In this document: in pieces, positions 17,870 to 28,305 of the stretch
Layout of the letters: each line of letters begins with the position of its first letter
How positions within the stretch are numbered: the stretch's first letter is position 1
From: CAVYWD01 sp963772225
GTDB taxonomy: Bacteria; Myxococcota; Myxococcia; Myxococcales; UBA5297
Assembly (NCBI GenBank): GCA_963772225.1
Contig: CAVYWD010000011.1
Span: 1,240,001 to 1,304,000 of the forward strand
Reading direction: 5' to 3'
Length of the DNA: 64,000 nt
Notes under the pieces: generated by a model
Seen by the model: the letters and a program-made list of their open reading frames with translations, nothing else
Database searches by the model: none
Told to the model about the DNA's origin: nothing
Position numbers and translations under genes: made by a program

Positions 17870-18220
17870 TCACGCGCGGCCCGAGCCGATAAGCTGCTGG
17901 TTCGCCACGGCTGCGATAGCACCGTTGAGAAGCTCGATGTCGAACGGCTTCCGAATCACCAGATTCGGCGCCATCCCAGCCGTCCGCTCCTGAATGTCTG
18001 CGGCGGCGGTCAGCACGAAGGCCGGGACAGCCGATAGAGCTGGAATGGCGCGCTGCCGCAAAGCGGAACGCGCGCCCGTCCATCGATCGCCGATGCCGGA
18101 GTAGCCCGAGACCAGGACCCGCTCGGGCCTTCCAGTCTCGCCCGACCTCGGCAAACGCGGAGAAGATCGCAGCGCCAGCTTCGACTCTCGGCCGAACGGC
18201 TTCTGCGAGATGCCCAGCAT
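17870..18220 (-). pseudogene. Response-regulator remnant beside the hybrid kinase
   Basis: The last ~60 codons read IPALSAVPAFVLTAAADIQE ... LVIRKPFDIELLNGAIAAV, the C-terminal half of a receiver domain with the switch Thr and the conserved Lys of KPF. The first half, with the acidic pocket and phospho-acceptor Asp, is absent. Just upstream, VLVSGYSGIG resembles the Walker A region of the adjacent kinase (VLVSGYSGVGKSA), so the remnant seems to join two gene scraps. I infer debris of a partner regulator. Confidence 0.55.
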
Positions 18221-18239
18221 TCGCTGGCCACAGCGGTAC

Positions 18240-18345
18240 GCAGCTCAGGCATTCGACTGCGCCAACGGGCGAGGCTCCGAGCGAGAGCCTGTGACGAAAG
18301 TCGGCACCCGTCGCGCGCGGACTTTCCTCACCCCCCAGCCTCCTC
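18240..18345 (-). repeat. Interspersed TGGGGGGTGAGG element, copy 1
   Basis: Read on the minus strand, GCTGGGGGGTGAGGAAAGTC is followed about 30 nt later by GACTTTCGTCACAGGCTCTC. The same order, with scattered mismatches, is seen at 57917-57975, and the core recurs at 34489-34502. The kinase stop codon (TGA 18328-18330) lies inside this element. Confidence 0.6.
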
Positions 18346-21300
18346 GCCGCCAGCTGGGGCAGAGCCATGGGGGAGAAGACGCTCGAGCGGCGAGGAGGAC
18401 ATCTTGGTAACAGGCTCCAGCGTGAAGTAGAAGGTGGCGCCGGCGCCCGGCGTCCCTTCCGCCCATGTCCTCCCTCCATGCCGGTTCACGATCCGGCGAA
18501 CGTTGGCGAGGCCGATTCCGGTGCCCTCGAATTCCTGGGCGCCATGCAACCGCTGGAACACTCCGAAGAGCTTCTCCACGTAGGCCATGTCGAAGCCCAC
18601 GCCGTTGTCGCGCACGAAGAGCTCGGCCTTTCCGCCTTCGCCAGGTCGACTACCGATCTCGATCTCTGCGCGCACGCGCGGCCGGGTGAACTTCACGGCA
18701 TTCGAGAGCAAGTTGACCAGGACCTGCCGCAGCATGGGCTGGTCCCCCGTAACCACCGGCAGCTCCCCTACGCGCCATTCGACATTCCGCCCGGCGGCTT
18801 CTGATGCAAGCTCCCGGATCACGTCTCTGGCCAAGGCGCCGATGTCCACCCGCCGCTGGGCCATATCGACTCGCCCCATGCGCGAAAAGGTCAACAGGTC
18901 GTCAATCAGCTGCCCCATACGCCTGGCCTCGTCGGAGACGGTCGTCATATACCGCAAACTTTTTTCATCTAAGGCGGTGCCGGCTCTCTTCTCGAGCAAC
19001 TTCACAAAGCCGTCGATGTGCCTCAGCGGCGCGCGCAGGTCATGCGAGACCGAGTAGGCAAACGCCTCCAGCTCCTGATTCGCACTCTCGAGCAGCGCTG
19101 TCCGGTTGATGACGCGTTGTTCGAGCTCCTGATTGAGCTGGCGGAGTCCTTCCTCCGCCCGCTTGCGCTCGCTGATGTCCGTGATCATGGCCAGGGAACC
19201 ACTGAAGCGGCGAACATTGTCGTAGATCGGAATGGTGGAAATGAGGGTCCACACCGTCCGGCCGTCCTTGTGACTCAATCTCCGTTCGTAGCGTTCGGAC
19301 ACCCCACGCTGTCGCGCCTCCATTCTCTCGAGATGATCGCGCTTGTCTTCCTCAACCATGAAGTCGATCGCTCGCCGGCCGATCAACTCATCCGCCTCAT
19401 AGCCGAGCATCTTGGCCATGCTGGCGTTCACGAAGGTGGTTGTCGCTTCGGGACCTAGAATCCAAATTCCCTCGGTCGCGGTGTCTACGATACGCCGGAA
19501 CTTCGCCTCGCTCTCTCGCACTTCATCGTAGGTCCGGGCGATCTCCAAGGAAATCGCGGCCTGCGAAGCGAGCATCTCCAGAACGGCGCACCGATCCGGT
19601 GTGAAAGCACCCGCTGCCAGGTTGTTCTCCAAATAGACACACCCGAGGAGCTTCGTCTGCCGCAAGATTGGCTGGCACAGCACGGACTTCGGCCTCGCCC
19701 GCAAGAGGTACTCGTCGGTGGAAAAGTCGCCCGCGTTCGACCCGGCGTCACCAAGCAGCACGGCAGCTCGAGTTCTCCTGACATAATTGAGGATCGATTC
19801 GGCAACGCCGGGGAAGGCTGGCGACGGCGCCCGATAGAACTCGATCTGCCGCCCAGCGCCGGCCACCGCGTACAACTCCGACCTGGGCTCCGCCCACAGG
19901 TATCCCTTTTGCGCACCCGCGTTTTCCATAACGATGCGCAGCAGCGTTTCGGCGAGCTGCTCCTGGACGATCTCGCCCGAGATGGCGCGCTGGGCTTTCA
20001 CGATCGCCATGACGTCCAGCTGCGCAGGATGGGAGGCGATGGCCTCTCGGGGTGCGGATTTTTCCTCCAGCAGCCAGGGATGCAAGGCTTCGAGTTGCCT
20101 CACCTTTGCGTCCGCCCCCCAAAGGGCATAGCAAGCGCGCGCGTCACGCAAATGCGAGAATCCGTTCTTCCTGAAGCCGCGCTCGAGATAGAAGCGGCCC
20201 GCCAGCTCATCGGCCAGGGCTTCGTTGCGAACGAAGCCGTTGACGCGGGCCGACTCGATGGCCTCCTCGTAGAGCCGCATCGCCTCCAGCGGCCGGTCCT
20301 CGGCCCGGGCAATCTCCGCGCCGACCAGAGCGGCGCGATTTTCGAAATTCTCCGGGCATTGCTCGGCCCACTTCTCGAGTTGCCGGTGGTGAGCCATCAG
20401 GGCCTCGAAGCGCAGCCGGCGCTGGGGTGGCGTCGCGGAATCGAGCGATGCTGCGCAGGAGAGTGCGCTGTAGTAGCAGTAGTCCGCCACCTCGATGAAT
20501 GACTTTGACGTCCAAAGCAGCCGCTGTGCTTTCTCCGACGCCTCGATGGCCGACGTATTGTCGCCAGCAAAATAGCGCGCCTGCAGCTTTCGAGTCCAGT
20601 ACCTGAACTCGGGCAGCGCCAAATCCTGAACGCTCGACAAACGGCGCTCGAACTGGAGCTCGTCGAATTGCCGGTCATCGAAGGAACCGAATCTTTGCGT
20701 TAGCCCGCGAAGGGTGCGAATGAGGGCAAGCTGGCCCGTGAGGACGTCGGCGACGAATGTCAGCCGGGCCTTCTGGGCAAACGCCAATCCAGCCTCGGCC
20801 TCGCGCTGCACCTCTGGGAGCGGATCCCCCGCCATGAGGAGGTTCGTGATCAAGACCTGGCAGCTATAGCCGGCATAGGTGAGATCGCCGCTCTTGTTCG
20901 CGGCTTCAAATGCGCGGCGCAGCAAGGCACGTCCATCGCGGACATGCCTCGTCCAGGGGATGACGTAAATCCCAAGGATCATGTAGGTCCTTGCCTGAAA
21001 GCGTTTCAACCCACGTCGCTCGACCAGCTCATAGCCGAGTTGCCCCAATCGGAACCCGGCATCGTAGTTGCCGAAGCGCGGGCCGGCGTCCTGGCCAACC
21101 CATTCATAAGCAACGCACGAGCCGTCGCTGTTGCCGCGCTCGAGACTCAAATTGACCGCCCTGCACGCGGCGAGGCAGAAAAGGTTCGCGTCTGCAAACA
21201 AAGCCGGTGGCCCGAGTTTGATCAGCACGTCCATGGTTGCAAGCGACGCCGGATCGCTCATCAAGGGCAGGTCGATGAGCTCCTCGATCGAGCGGCTGCC

Positions 21301-23910
21301 GAGGGTCGCCCAGATTTGCCCATATTCGCGCCGCACCGCCTCTTCCGAAGGGTGGGCCGGCCAGTCGATGCCCAGATGCTTCAGGTAGTCGATGGCAGCG
21401 GCCACGGCGCGGCCGGTCTGAGCCTGGGTCATGTACGAATCCACACGCAAGCACGCAATGGCCGCTTGCTCGACCGTATCGGCAGCGTGCTCCGAGAGCA
21501 TCGTCAGGTGCTGTTCCACGGCCGCAAGCTCACCGGTCAAAAACTCGCATTCCGCCCGATTGATCTCCAGAGCGAAGGCAAGCTCATGCCGCCGCACCCA
21601 GCGGCCCTCTTCCAAGAGCCCCGCGCCCGCGGAAAAATAGGCCAGAGCGGCCGAATAGGCTGTCGAGGCCTTGGCGCGCTTGCCCGCGACCAGGTTGAGC
21701 CGGGCCAGCTCTTCGCGCTCCGCCTTCGAGGTGATCAAGGACGCGCCTCGATTGAGCTGGCTGACGATCTCGAAGATCGCCGCCTCCCGCGTCTCTTCGG
21801 GAGTGTGCGCCAGAAGCAGCCTTCCGATTCTGAGATGCGCCTGGGCGCGTGATCCTTCCGGGATCACAGAATAGGCGGCCTCCTGCACGCGGTCGTGGAC
21901 GAACCTGTAGGAGCCGTCGGTCCTCTGGATGAACTCCTGGAGGACGGCCTCGCGCAAAGCCGCATGGGCTTCCTCCTGCGGGACCCCCAGGACAAAGGAA
22001 AGCGAAGTCGTTGCCACGGTATTTCCAAGACAGGCTAGCTGCTGCAAGGCGTTTTGGGTCTGGTCTGTCAGGCGGATCAGCTTTCCGGCCATGAGGTCCG
22101 CCACGTTGTCGGTGAACCCCTTGGCGTGAATTCGGCCCAGGTCCCAGCACCACCGACCCTCGCCGTGGTCAAAGGCGATCAATCCCTCTTGGGCAAGCGC
22201 CGACAAGAATTGAATTGTGAAGAACGGATTTCCCGCGGTCTTGGCGTGGATGAGCTGCGCCAGCGGGGCCGCGCGCTCCAGCTCGCAATGGATGAAGTCC
22301 GCAATCAGGCGTGTCAGGTCCGGAAGGCCGAGGGGGGCCAGGCTGATTTCGCGCACTCTGGCCCCTGCCTTGCGCATGGCATCCAGCTTGAGCGTGAGCG
22401 GATGGGCGGAGCTGACCTCGTTGTCGCGATAGGCGCCGATCAAGAGCAGGTGCTGTACGTCCTGCTGAGTCAGAAGGTCCTCGATGAGATCCATCGTCGC
22501 GACATCGAGCCATTGCAAATCGTCGAGGAAGAGTGCCAGCGGATGCTCAGGGCGCGCAAACACTCCGATGAAACGTCGGAACACCAGCTCGAAGCGCGCT
22601 TTGGCGAGCTGCGGCTCGAGCTCCGGAACCGGAGGCTGTTCTCCGACGATGAGCTTCAGCTCCGGGACGAGGCTGACGATGAGCTGCCCGTTGGGCTCCA
22701 GCGCCTCCTGAAGGTCCTGGCGCCAGCCATTCAGCTCGGCTTCGCTCTTTCCAAGAAGGGGTCGAATGAGCTTCTCGAAGGCTTGGACCAGAGTGGCGTA
22801 GGGTATTCCACGTTTGTATTGGTCGAATTTCCCCGAAGTGAAAAGGCCGCGCGGCTGAACCAGTACTTTTTGGAGCTCACTCACCACCGCGGATTTGCCG
22901 ACGCCCGAGTATCCCGAGACGAGCACGAGCTCCGCCTTGCCGCTGTCGACCACTCGGCCGAAGGCGCTGAGCAGCGTTTCGACCTCCCGTTCGCGCCCGT
23001 AGAGCTTCTCCGGAATCAGCGGGCGATCCGGGACGTCGCGCGCGCCGAGAGGAAACGGCGCAATGCGCCCGCGCTCGCACCACTCTGCAGCGCAATGCTC
23101 CAGGTCGGCGTTGAGGCCCTCGGCGGTCTGGTAGCGGTCCTCGGCGTCCTTCGCCATGAGCTTCATGACGAGGTCCGACAATGGCTCGGGTATCGCCGCC
23201 AAGCGCCGGCAGGGCGGCTCCGGCTGAAGCGCGACATGGCAGTGGACCCATTCCATCGGGTCGGAGGCGGTGAACGGAAGCTGGCCCGTGAGCATCTGGT
23301 AGAACGTGATGCCCAGCGCGTAGAGATCGCTGCGGGAGTCGGTGGAGCGGTTCATTCGCCCCGTCTGCTCGGGTGCCATGTAGGCGAGCGTTCCCGCAAG
23401 GACCTCCGGCGGGCCGGGGGCCTGACGCTCACGCGACAGCCTTGATGCCACGCCGAAGCCATGGAGCTTCACCTGGCCGGTGGCGGCGGCAAAGATATTC
23501 GCGGGCTTGATGTCCCTGTGTACCAGCCCGTGGCGGTGCACGTCGGCCAATGCCCTGGCGATGCCGCCCGCGATGCGGAGGAAGGGGTCCGGGTCCAGCG
23601 GAGCCTCGAGAAGCTCAGCGAGCGTCTGGTGGGGGCAATCCTCCAGAATCAGAACGGGCCGCCCCGCGCTCCGCTCGATCCTGAGCGGCCTTACGACAAA
23701 CGCCGGGTTCAAATCGCGCGCGATTTCCAGCTCGTCCTCGAGCTGGCGAACGATCGAAGCGGGCGGCCGCTCCGACGCCGGGAGCTTGATCAAGACGGGG
23801 CTGTCGTCCGGCGCAAGCGCGCGATAGACCAGGAAGCTTTCCGTTTCGGCAAGCGGAGAAAGCCGGGTGTAGCCGGAGCCAACGGGTTCCTTTGGCATCG
23901 GGTGCTTCAT
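18328..23910 (-). CDS. Hybrid Ser/Thr kinase - AAA ATPase - GAF/PAS - histidine kinase (1860 aa)
   Basis: Domain order is as follows. A protein kinase spans ~15-275 (HRDIKPAN at 131-138; GFG at 151-153 where DFG is usual). An AAA_16-type ATPase spans ~300-600 (YGREREVETL, Walker A GYSGVGKS 333-340, FLDDLQWLD). A helical TPR-like region spans ~650-1270. A GAF domain spans ~1300-1450 and a PAS domain ~1465-1590. A HisKA (SYSVSHDLRAPLRH) and a HATPase (DNGVGFD, GTGIGLANV) follow. This architecture is known from myxobacteria and cyanobacteria. The first GFG Gly is, to my knowledge, common in this family, so the Ser/Thr domain may be weak or a scaffold. No receiver domain is attached. ATG 23910 follows AGGTGG. 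The last residues (EEAGG) come from a repeat element. Confidence 0.92.
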   Translation of the reverse strand: MKHPMPKEPVGSGYTRLSPLAETESFLVYRALAPDDSPVLIKLPASERPPASIVRQLEDELEIARDLNPAFVVRPLRIERSAGRPVLILEDCPHQTLAELLEAPLDPDPFLRIAGGIARALADVHRHGLVHRDIKPANIFAAATGQVKLHGFGVASRLSRERQAPGPPEVLAGTLAYMAPEQTGRMNRSTDSRSDLYALGITFYQMLTGQLPFTASDPMEWVHCHVALQPEPPCRRLAAIPEPLSDLVMKLMAKDAEDRYQTAEGLNADLEHCAAEWCERGRIAPFPLGARDVPDRPLIPEKLYGREREVETLLSAFGRVVDSGKAELVLVSGYSGVGKSAVVSELQKVLVQPRGLFTSGKFDQYKRGIPYATLVQAFEKLIRPLLGKSEAELNGWRQDLQEALEPNGQLIVSLVPELKLIVGEQPPVPELEPQLAKARFELVFRRFIGVFARPEHPLALFLDDLQWLDVATMDLIEDLLTQQDVQHLLLIGAYRDNEVSSAHPLTLKLDAMRKAGARVREISLAPLGLPDLTRLIADFIHCELERAAPLAQLIHAKTAGNPFFTIQFLSALAQEGLIAFDHGEGRWCWDLGRIHAKGFTDNVADLMAGKLIRLTDQTQNALQQLACLGNTVATTSLSFVLGVPQEEAHAALREAVLQEFIQRTDGSYRFVHDRVQEAAYSVIPEGSRAQAHLRIGRLLLAHTPEETREAAIFEIVSQLNRGASLITSKAEREELARLNLVAGKRAKASTAYSAALAYFSAGAGLLEEGRWVRRHELAFALEINRAECEFLTGELAAVEQHLTMLSEHAADTVEQAAIACLRVDSYMTQAQTGRAVAAAIDYLKHLGIDWPAHPSEEAVRREYGQIWATLGSRSIEELIDLPLMSDPASLATMDVLIKLGPPALFADANLFCLAACRAVNLSLERGNSDGSCVAYEWVGQDAGPRFGNYDAGFRLGQLGYELVERRGLKRFQARTYMILGIYVIPWTRHVRDGRALLRRAFEAANKSGDLTYAGYSCQVLITNLLMAGDPLPEVQREAEAGLAFAQKARLTFVADVLTGQLALIRTLRGLTQRFGSFDDRQFDELQFERRLSSVQDLALPEFRYWTRKLQARYFAGDNTSAIEASEKAQRLLWTSKSFIEVADYCYYSALSCAASLDSATPPQRRLRFEALMAHHRQLEKWAEQCPENFENRAALVGAEIARAEDRPLEAMRLYEEAIESARVNGFVRNEALADELAGRFYLERGFRKNGFSHLRDARACYALWGADAKVRQLEALHPWLLEEKSAPREAIASHPAQLDVMAIVKAQRAISGEIVQEQLAETLLRIVMENAGAQKGYLWAEPRSELYAVAGAGRQIEFYRAPSPAFPGVAESILNYVRRTRAAVLLGDAGSNAGDFSTDEYLLRARPKSVLCQPILRQTKLLGCVYLENNLAAGAFTPDRCAVLEMLASQAAISLEIARTYDEVRESEAKFRRIVDTATEGIWILGPEATTTFVNASMAKMLGYEADELIGRRAIDFMVEEDKRDHLERMEARQRGVSERYERRLSHKDGRTVWTLISTIPIYDNVRRFSGSLAMITDISERKRAEEGLRQLNQELEQRVINRTALLESANQELEAFAYSVSHDLRAPLRHIDGFVKLLEKRAGTALDEKSLRYMTTVSDEARRMGQLIDDLLTFSRMGRVDMAQRRVDIGALARDVIRELASEAAGRNVEWRVGELPVVTGDQPMLRQVLVNLLSNAVKFTRPRVRAEIEIGSRPGEGGKAELFVRDNGVGFDMAYVEKLFGVFQRLHGAQEFEGTGIGLANVRRIVNRHGGRTWAEGTPGAGATFYFTLEPVTKMSSSPLERLLPHGSAPAGGEEAGG

Positions 23911-24079
23911 GCTGCACCACCTGATCTCGGCGATGCTGAGACTTTAGGCCGGTCGTGGCCGCCGCACGCGACCAGCCGCCTGAGGTGCTGCTGCACAACG
24001 TATTCCCTTCCTCAATGATATTGCCAGCCCTTTTTTGAAGCTGCGTCTTGCTCCGTTGCCGATATTGAGGGGCGAGGCG

Positions 24080-25176
24080 TCATGGACAAACGATGGGTTT
24101 GAGAACCCGACCTTTCTCCGAGTCCTCGACCGCCTGGTTGAGCTGCTCTAGGGGGTACATGTTGATCATCCGCTCGAAGGGGAACCGTCCCTGTTTGTGG
24201 AGCTCGATGAGCTGCGGGATGAAGATGTCCGGATTCGAGTCCCCTTCGACGATCCCCTTCACGGTCCGGGAATACAGGAGATGGAACATCTCCAGCGGCA
24301 CGTCCACGCCAGGGCTTGCGACCCCGACGAGCCCGCAGGTTCCACCGATGCACAGGCACTCCACCGCCTGGCGGAGGACCTTCGGCTTACCCACGCATTC
24401 CAGGGAGTAGTCCACGCCGACGCCCGTGATGCGCCGGATCTCTTCCACCGGAGATTGTTCGTCGGGCTGGATGGTATGCGTCGCGCCCAGCTCCCTGGCC
24501 ATCTGCAGCCGGCTCGGCTGGATGTCGACCGCGACGATGGTGCTGCAGCCCACCGCAGTGGCCGCCAGAATGGCGCTCTGGCCCACGGATCCTGCGCCGA
24601 AGACGGCAATGGAGGAGCCGATGGACGGCTTCAAAGTATTGATGACGCTCCCGGCCCCGGTCTGGATGCCGCAGCCCAAGGGACCTAGGATTCTCGAGGG
24701 GCAGGTCTTTTCCGACTTTGACCACGTTCCGCTCCGTGGCGAGCGCGAAGGTGGCGAAGGAGGACTGGCTGAAGAACGACCCGTGGATGGTCTCCGAGCC
24801 CTTCTTCAAGGTGGGTGAGCCGTCCTGCCGTGAGCCGGCGAAGTTGAGCCGCGCGGAATGGTGGCAGTGGCTGACCTTGCCTTGGACGCAAGGGGGACAG
24901 GTCCCGCACGTCAAATAGCTCATCACCACGCAGTCACCGGCCCGGACCTTGGTGACGCGGCTGCCCACCCGCTCCACCACCCCGCATCCCTCGTGCCCGA
25001 AGACGCCGGGGAAAGGAATCGGCAGCTGCTGGTCGCGAGCCAAGAGGTCCGTATGACAGACCCCAGACCCTACTATCCGGACCAAAACCTCGTTCTCTTT
25101 CGGCTCGTCGATTCTCGACGTCCTCGAAGAGAAACGGCCCCGACTTCGCTCGAATCACGGCAGCCTTGATCTTCAT
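24080..25176 (-). pseudogene. Zinc alcohol dehydrogenase with two one-base frame breaks
   Basis: This is an NAD(P)-dependent medium-chain dehydrogenase, aryl-alcohol dehydrogenase-like. It has catalytic zinc ligands in GVCHTD and GHEGCGVV, the structural zinc motif C-x2-C-x2-C-x7-C (CGTCPPCVQGKVSHC) and the Rossmann motif GAGSVG. From ATG 25176 (RBS GGGAGG) the frame breaks at 25110-25114 and again at 24689-24693. Both sites read GATTC on the plus strand; taking one T out of each restores one frame of about 364 residues (VEIDEPKENEVLVR and LPLEILGPLGCGIQTG). Everything else is intact and family-like, so the gene may be functional and the breaks artefactual. It follows the ALDH gene and could form an alcohol-to-acid route with it. 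Confidence 0.88.
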
Positions 25177-25434
25177 GAGACCTCCCAGAGAGAGACGAAA
25201 GCCCTCTCGACCATGCTCCTCGGATTGTGGCGAGCTCACGCGCCTTGCATCCGGTCACCCGAGCGGAGCGCCGAGCGCCTCCACACGGGCTCCTCAGCCC
25301 TTTGACAGCCTCAGGTCGCCTGACGACTCCTCGGCGACGATGCTCGCGCCGCTCGCCTCTCCGTTCTGGTGCTGAGCATTTCGACGGCGTTTTGGTCTCT
25401 TCGAACCGAACCTGAGTTGCCGAGGCCGGTCGGC

Positions 25435-26922
25435 TCAGGGAGCGATCACCGTGGACTTGACCTGGGTGTAGTAGTGGAGCGCCTCGGGGCCGTATTCCCT
25501 CCCGAACCCGGACTGCTTTGTCCCGCCGAACGGAACCGAGGGATCCAGGATGCCCCATCCGTTCACCCAGACGGTGCCCGCCCTGAGGCGGGCGGCGACG
25601 CGGCGGATCCGGGAAAGGTCGCGCGAATGCAGGCCCGCGGCCAGCCCGTACGCGGTGCTGTTGGCCATGCGAATGGCCTCCTCTTCGCCGTCGAAGGGCT
25701 GCACGGTGAGCACAGGGCCGAAGATCTCCTCCTGAACCAGCCGGGACTCGTTGGTCACGCCGGTGATGACGGTGGGTGGATAGAAGAACCCACCGCCTTT
25801 GTCGATCCGCTTTCCCCCGGCGACGACGGTCGCCTTCTCGTCCTCCAGCGCGACGCGGACGTACTCTTCGGAGGTGCGGCGCTGCTTTTCGCTGACCATG
25901 GGGCCGATGACCGTGGATGGATCGAAGGGATCTCCCAGCGGAATGCCAGGCACGGCGCCGACCAGGGCCTTGACCACCGTGTCGAAGAGCTTGCGCGCAA
26001 CCAAGAGACGGGTGCCGGCCATGCAGAACTGGCCGGTGTTGAAGGTGAAGCCCTGAATGGCCGCCGCGATGGCCTTCTCGAGGTCTGCATCCTCGAAGAT
26101 GACGTGAGCGGATTTGCCGCCGAGCTCCAGGGTGGTGGGCTTGACGCTCTCGGCGGCAATGCGGGCCACTTCGCGGCCGACCTCGGTGGACCCGGTGAAG
26201 GCGATCTTGTCGATGTTCGGGTGTCGAGCCATGGCATCGCCGATCCGGGAGCCAGGGCCGGTGACCACGTTGACGACGCCCTCTGGGAGCCCGGCCTCGG
26301 CGAGGATCTCCGCCATGAGGAGCGCGCTGAGAGGCGTGTCGCCCGCAGGCTTGTGGACGATGGTGTTCCCGGTGGCGAGGGCCGGGGCGATCTTGGTGTT
26401 GGAGAGGACCAGCGGGAAGTTGAACGGCGTGATGGCGCCGACCACGCCCAGGGGCTCTCGGCGAATCTGGGCGAGGGCCCCGCCTGGCATGTCCCTCAGG
26501 GCCCCTTCCCGGCCCTGCGCCAGGGCGGCATAAAACTCGTAGAGCTCGATCGTGGTGTTGACGTCGACCGCCCGGCTGAGGGTGACCGGCTTGCCCACGT
26601 CGATGCTCTCCACCTTCACCAACTCGTCGGCGCGTTGGCGGGCGATCTCCGCCACGCGGATAAGGAGGCGAGCCCGCTCACGGTTGCCGAGGCTCGCCCA
26701 AGCTCCGTCGTCAAAGGCCTTCCGGGCCGCGGCGACGGCGTCGTTCAGGTCCTCCGCGCCCCCCTCGGCGACCGTGGTGATGACCTTCCCAGTGGAGGGG
26801 TCGATGACCTCCCGGCGCCTGCCGCTGTGCGCCTCACGCCACTTGCCGCCGATGAACAGGCGGCCGGGGGAAACCGTGGGCCGCTCGATCTTCGGGGGTG
26901 CCTGGACCTGTGTCGTCGTCAT
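25435..26922 (-). CDS. Aldehyde dehydrogenase family protein (495 aa)
   Basis: This is an NAD(P)+-dependent oxidoreductase converting aldehydes to acids. Visible residues are catalytic Cys300 in FNTGQFCMAG, general base Glu266 in TLELGGKS, the FTGSTEVG cofactor loop (242-249), and Asn in TPFNFP. ATG 26922 is chosen over the longer frame because AAGGAGGACGAC precedes it. The length is standard. It lies 258 bp upstream of the alcohol dehydrogenase on the same strand; that gap holds no gene I can support. The substrate cannot be told. Confidence 0.93.
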   Translation of the reverse strand: MTTTQVQAPPKIERPTVSPGRLFIGGKWREAHSGRRREVIDPSTGKVITTVAEGGAEDLNDAVAAARKAFDDGAWASLGNRERARLLIRVAEIARQRADELVKVESIDVGKPVTLSRAVDVNTTIELYEFYAALAQGREGALRDMPGGALAQIRREPLGVVGAITPFNFPLVLSNTKIAPALATGNTIVHKPAGDTPLSALLMAEILAEAGLPEGVVNVVTGPGSRIGDAMARHPNIDKIAFTGSTEVGREVARIAAESVKPTTLELGGKSAHVIFEDADLEKAIAAAIQGFTFNTGQFCMAGTRLLVARKLFDTVVKALVGAVPGIPLGDPFDPSTVIGPMVSEKQRRTSEEYVRVALEDEKATVVAGGKRIDKGGGFFYPPTVITGVTNESRLVQEEIFGPVLTVQPFDGEEEAIRMANSTAYGLAAGLHSRDLSRIRRVAARLRAGTVWVNGWGILDPSVPFGGTKQSGFGREYGPEALHYYTQVKSTVIAP

Positions 26923-27860
26923 GTCGTCCTCCTTGATGAGGAAACAACTGCGCCGTCGATGGAGCAGCAGCGAGGTATTGAGGCGCTCGGGTCTCACGAG
27001 CCGCTCGAGGACCTCCTCCCGGAGCGACCGGCCGTTCCGATTGCGCGGTGAGTTGCGAGCGAGAAACTCTTCGTGAGCTTGCTCTAAAGCTCCACGGCGA
27101 ACCGCGCGGCATCTCCGAGATGCCATGCCAGACCTTCGGTCGACCAGCCGATTGGGCGGGGAAGAAATCCAGTGACCTGCTCGCGAGACGCACCACGAAC
27201 TTGAACCCGCCGGCCCCGTCGAGGATTTCGCTTCCCTTCCGGTGGCAGGGCTCGGAGAAAGAGCCGCTCAAGATTGCAGCCTGCTCGGCCGCCTTCATGA
27301 CGGACAGGGGCCTTTGAGGCCGCCTCGAGCCGTTCGTCGTCCCGCGAGCTCAGGCAGGTCGTCAATCCCGACAACAACCAGCACGCCTACGAGAACCTGC
27401 GCATGGGTCACTACCTGAGCGGCATGCGGTACCCCGACTGACCCCGCGCCACCTGGGGGAGCGACTCGGTCGCTCGCTGCTGTCCTCTGTCGAGCGCGCC
27501 GGGAGGTCGTGTATCCTCATCCCAGCTTGGCTCGCTGCTCAGGCCTCCCACAGACGTCAGGGAGTGCATGAGCCTCGTCAGCGCAAGCGAAACCTCACCT
27601 CCGACGACAGGGCGAAAAGGCCGCTGTTTCTTTTCTTCGGCGCTATGTCAAGTGTCGGAATCCTCCGCCTCCCCGCCCGGACGTTCGCTCGAATTGCCGC
27701 TGGCACGATCTGCACCGGCTTGGCAGGCAGTGCAGCAGGCGAGCGGCATCCCACAATCGAAGCGCCGCGCCTTCCCTCTCGCACAGTGACCCATAAGCGC
27801 ATCTGGCCCCTTTCTTGCCTCATGGCGCGCAGGGTTCAGTAGACAACAAAGGAGAACAAC
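26923..27860. other. Long intergenic region with a small coding-like scrap
   Basis: No gene can be supported in these 940 bp. At 27302-27441 a plus-strand frame without a start reads NPDNNQHAYENLRMGHYLSG and then stops after MRYPD. It looks like the end of a real protein but I cannot assign it. The ribosome binding site AAAGGAGAACAAC of the next gene is at the right edge. Confidence 0.45.
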
Positions 27861-28229
27861 ATGGACTTAGAAGCCCCGTTGGCGGAAGTGAAGGCGGTCA
27901 AAGGGTACCTGGCGACAGGCGTTATGCAGTACACCGGCGAATTGCTGGCCGGCAGCTCGGTCACAGAGAGCATCAATCTTTCCATCGTCGGAGCGACATT
28001 CAATGACATCTTTCGCTCCGCCCATGAGGTCTGCAACAAGATCGGCCTGGACGCATGCCGAGAGATGGTTCTGTATACGCCGCGCGGCATCGTGCTCATG
28101 ATGTGCACCGGGATGAAGTCCAAGGTCCATTGCCACCTCATCACCGTCCTCTCCGCCGACGGCAATCAGGCATTGGCCAAGATGCAGATGGAGAAGGCCG
28201 GGCCCATCCTCGTGAACTTGTTGGGATAA
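27861..28229 (+). CDS. Roadblock/LC7-like protein (122 aa)
   Basis: A single small alpha/beta domain, with no signal peptide. Its pattern FNDIFRSAHEVCNKIGLDAC and PRGIVLMMCTG ... HCHLITVLSADGN resembles roadblock/LC7 proteins, which in bacteria regulate small GTPases of the MglA type. The same pattern recurs at the C-terminus of the next protein, making the two partial paralogues. A strong ribosome binding site precedes ATG 27861. It heads a likely operon with the three following genes. No MglA-like GTPase is in view. Confidence 0.6.
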   Translation: MDLEAPLAEVKAVKGYLATGVMQYTGELLAGSSVTESINLSIVGATFNDIFRSAHEVCNKIGLDACREMVLYTPRGIVLMMCTGMKSKVHCHLITVLSADGNQALAKMQMEKAGPILVNLLG

Positions 28230-28305
28230 TTTTTGGCCCTCGTGGGCGGGAGCGTTCGAGCTCTCGCCCATGGGCCCCGAGTGACCACAGACTTCTTGCA
28301 GACCC

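Noticed and set aside
18328..23910. Calling the Ser/Thr kinase domain dead because of GFG
   Set aside because: I believe the same substitution is common in this hybrid family, so it is not evidence of decay here.
27302..27441. Coding-like scrap NPDNNQHAYENLR
   Set aside because: No start, too short and no family I can name; recorded only within the intergenic entry.
27700..27720. Sigma-54-like TGGCACGATCTGCA
   Set aside because: The GG-to-GC spacing is two bases short of the required 10.
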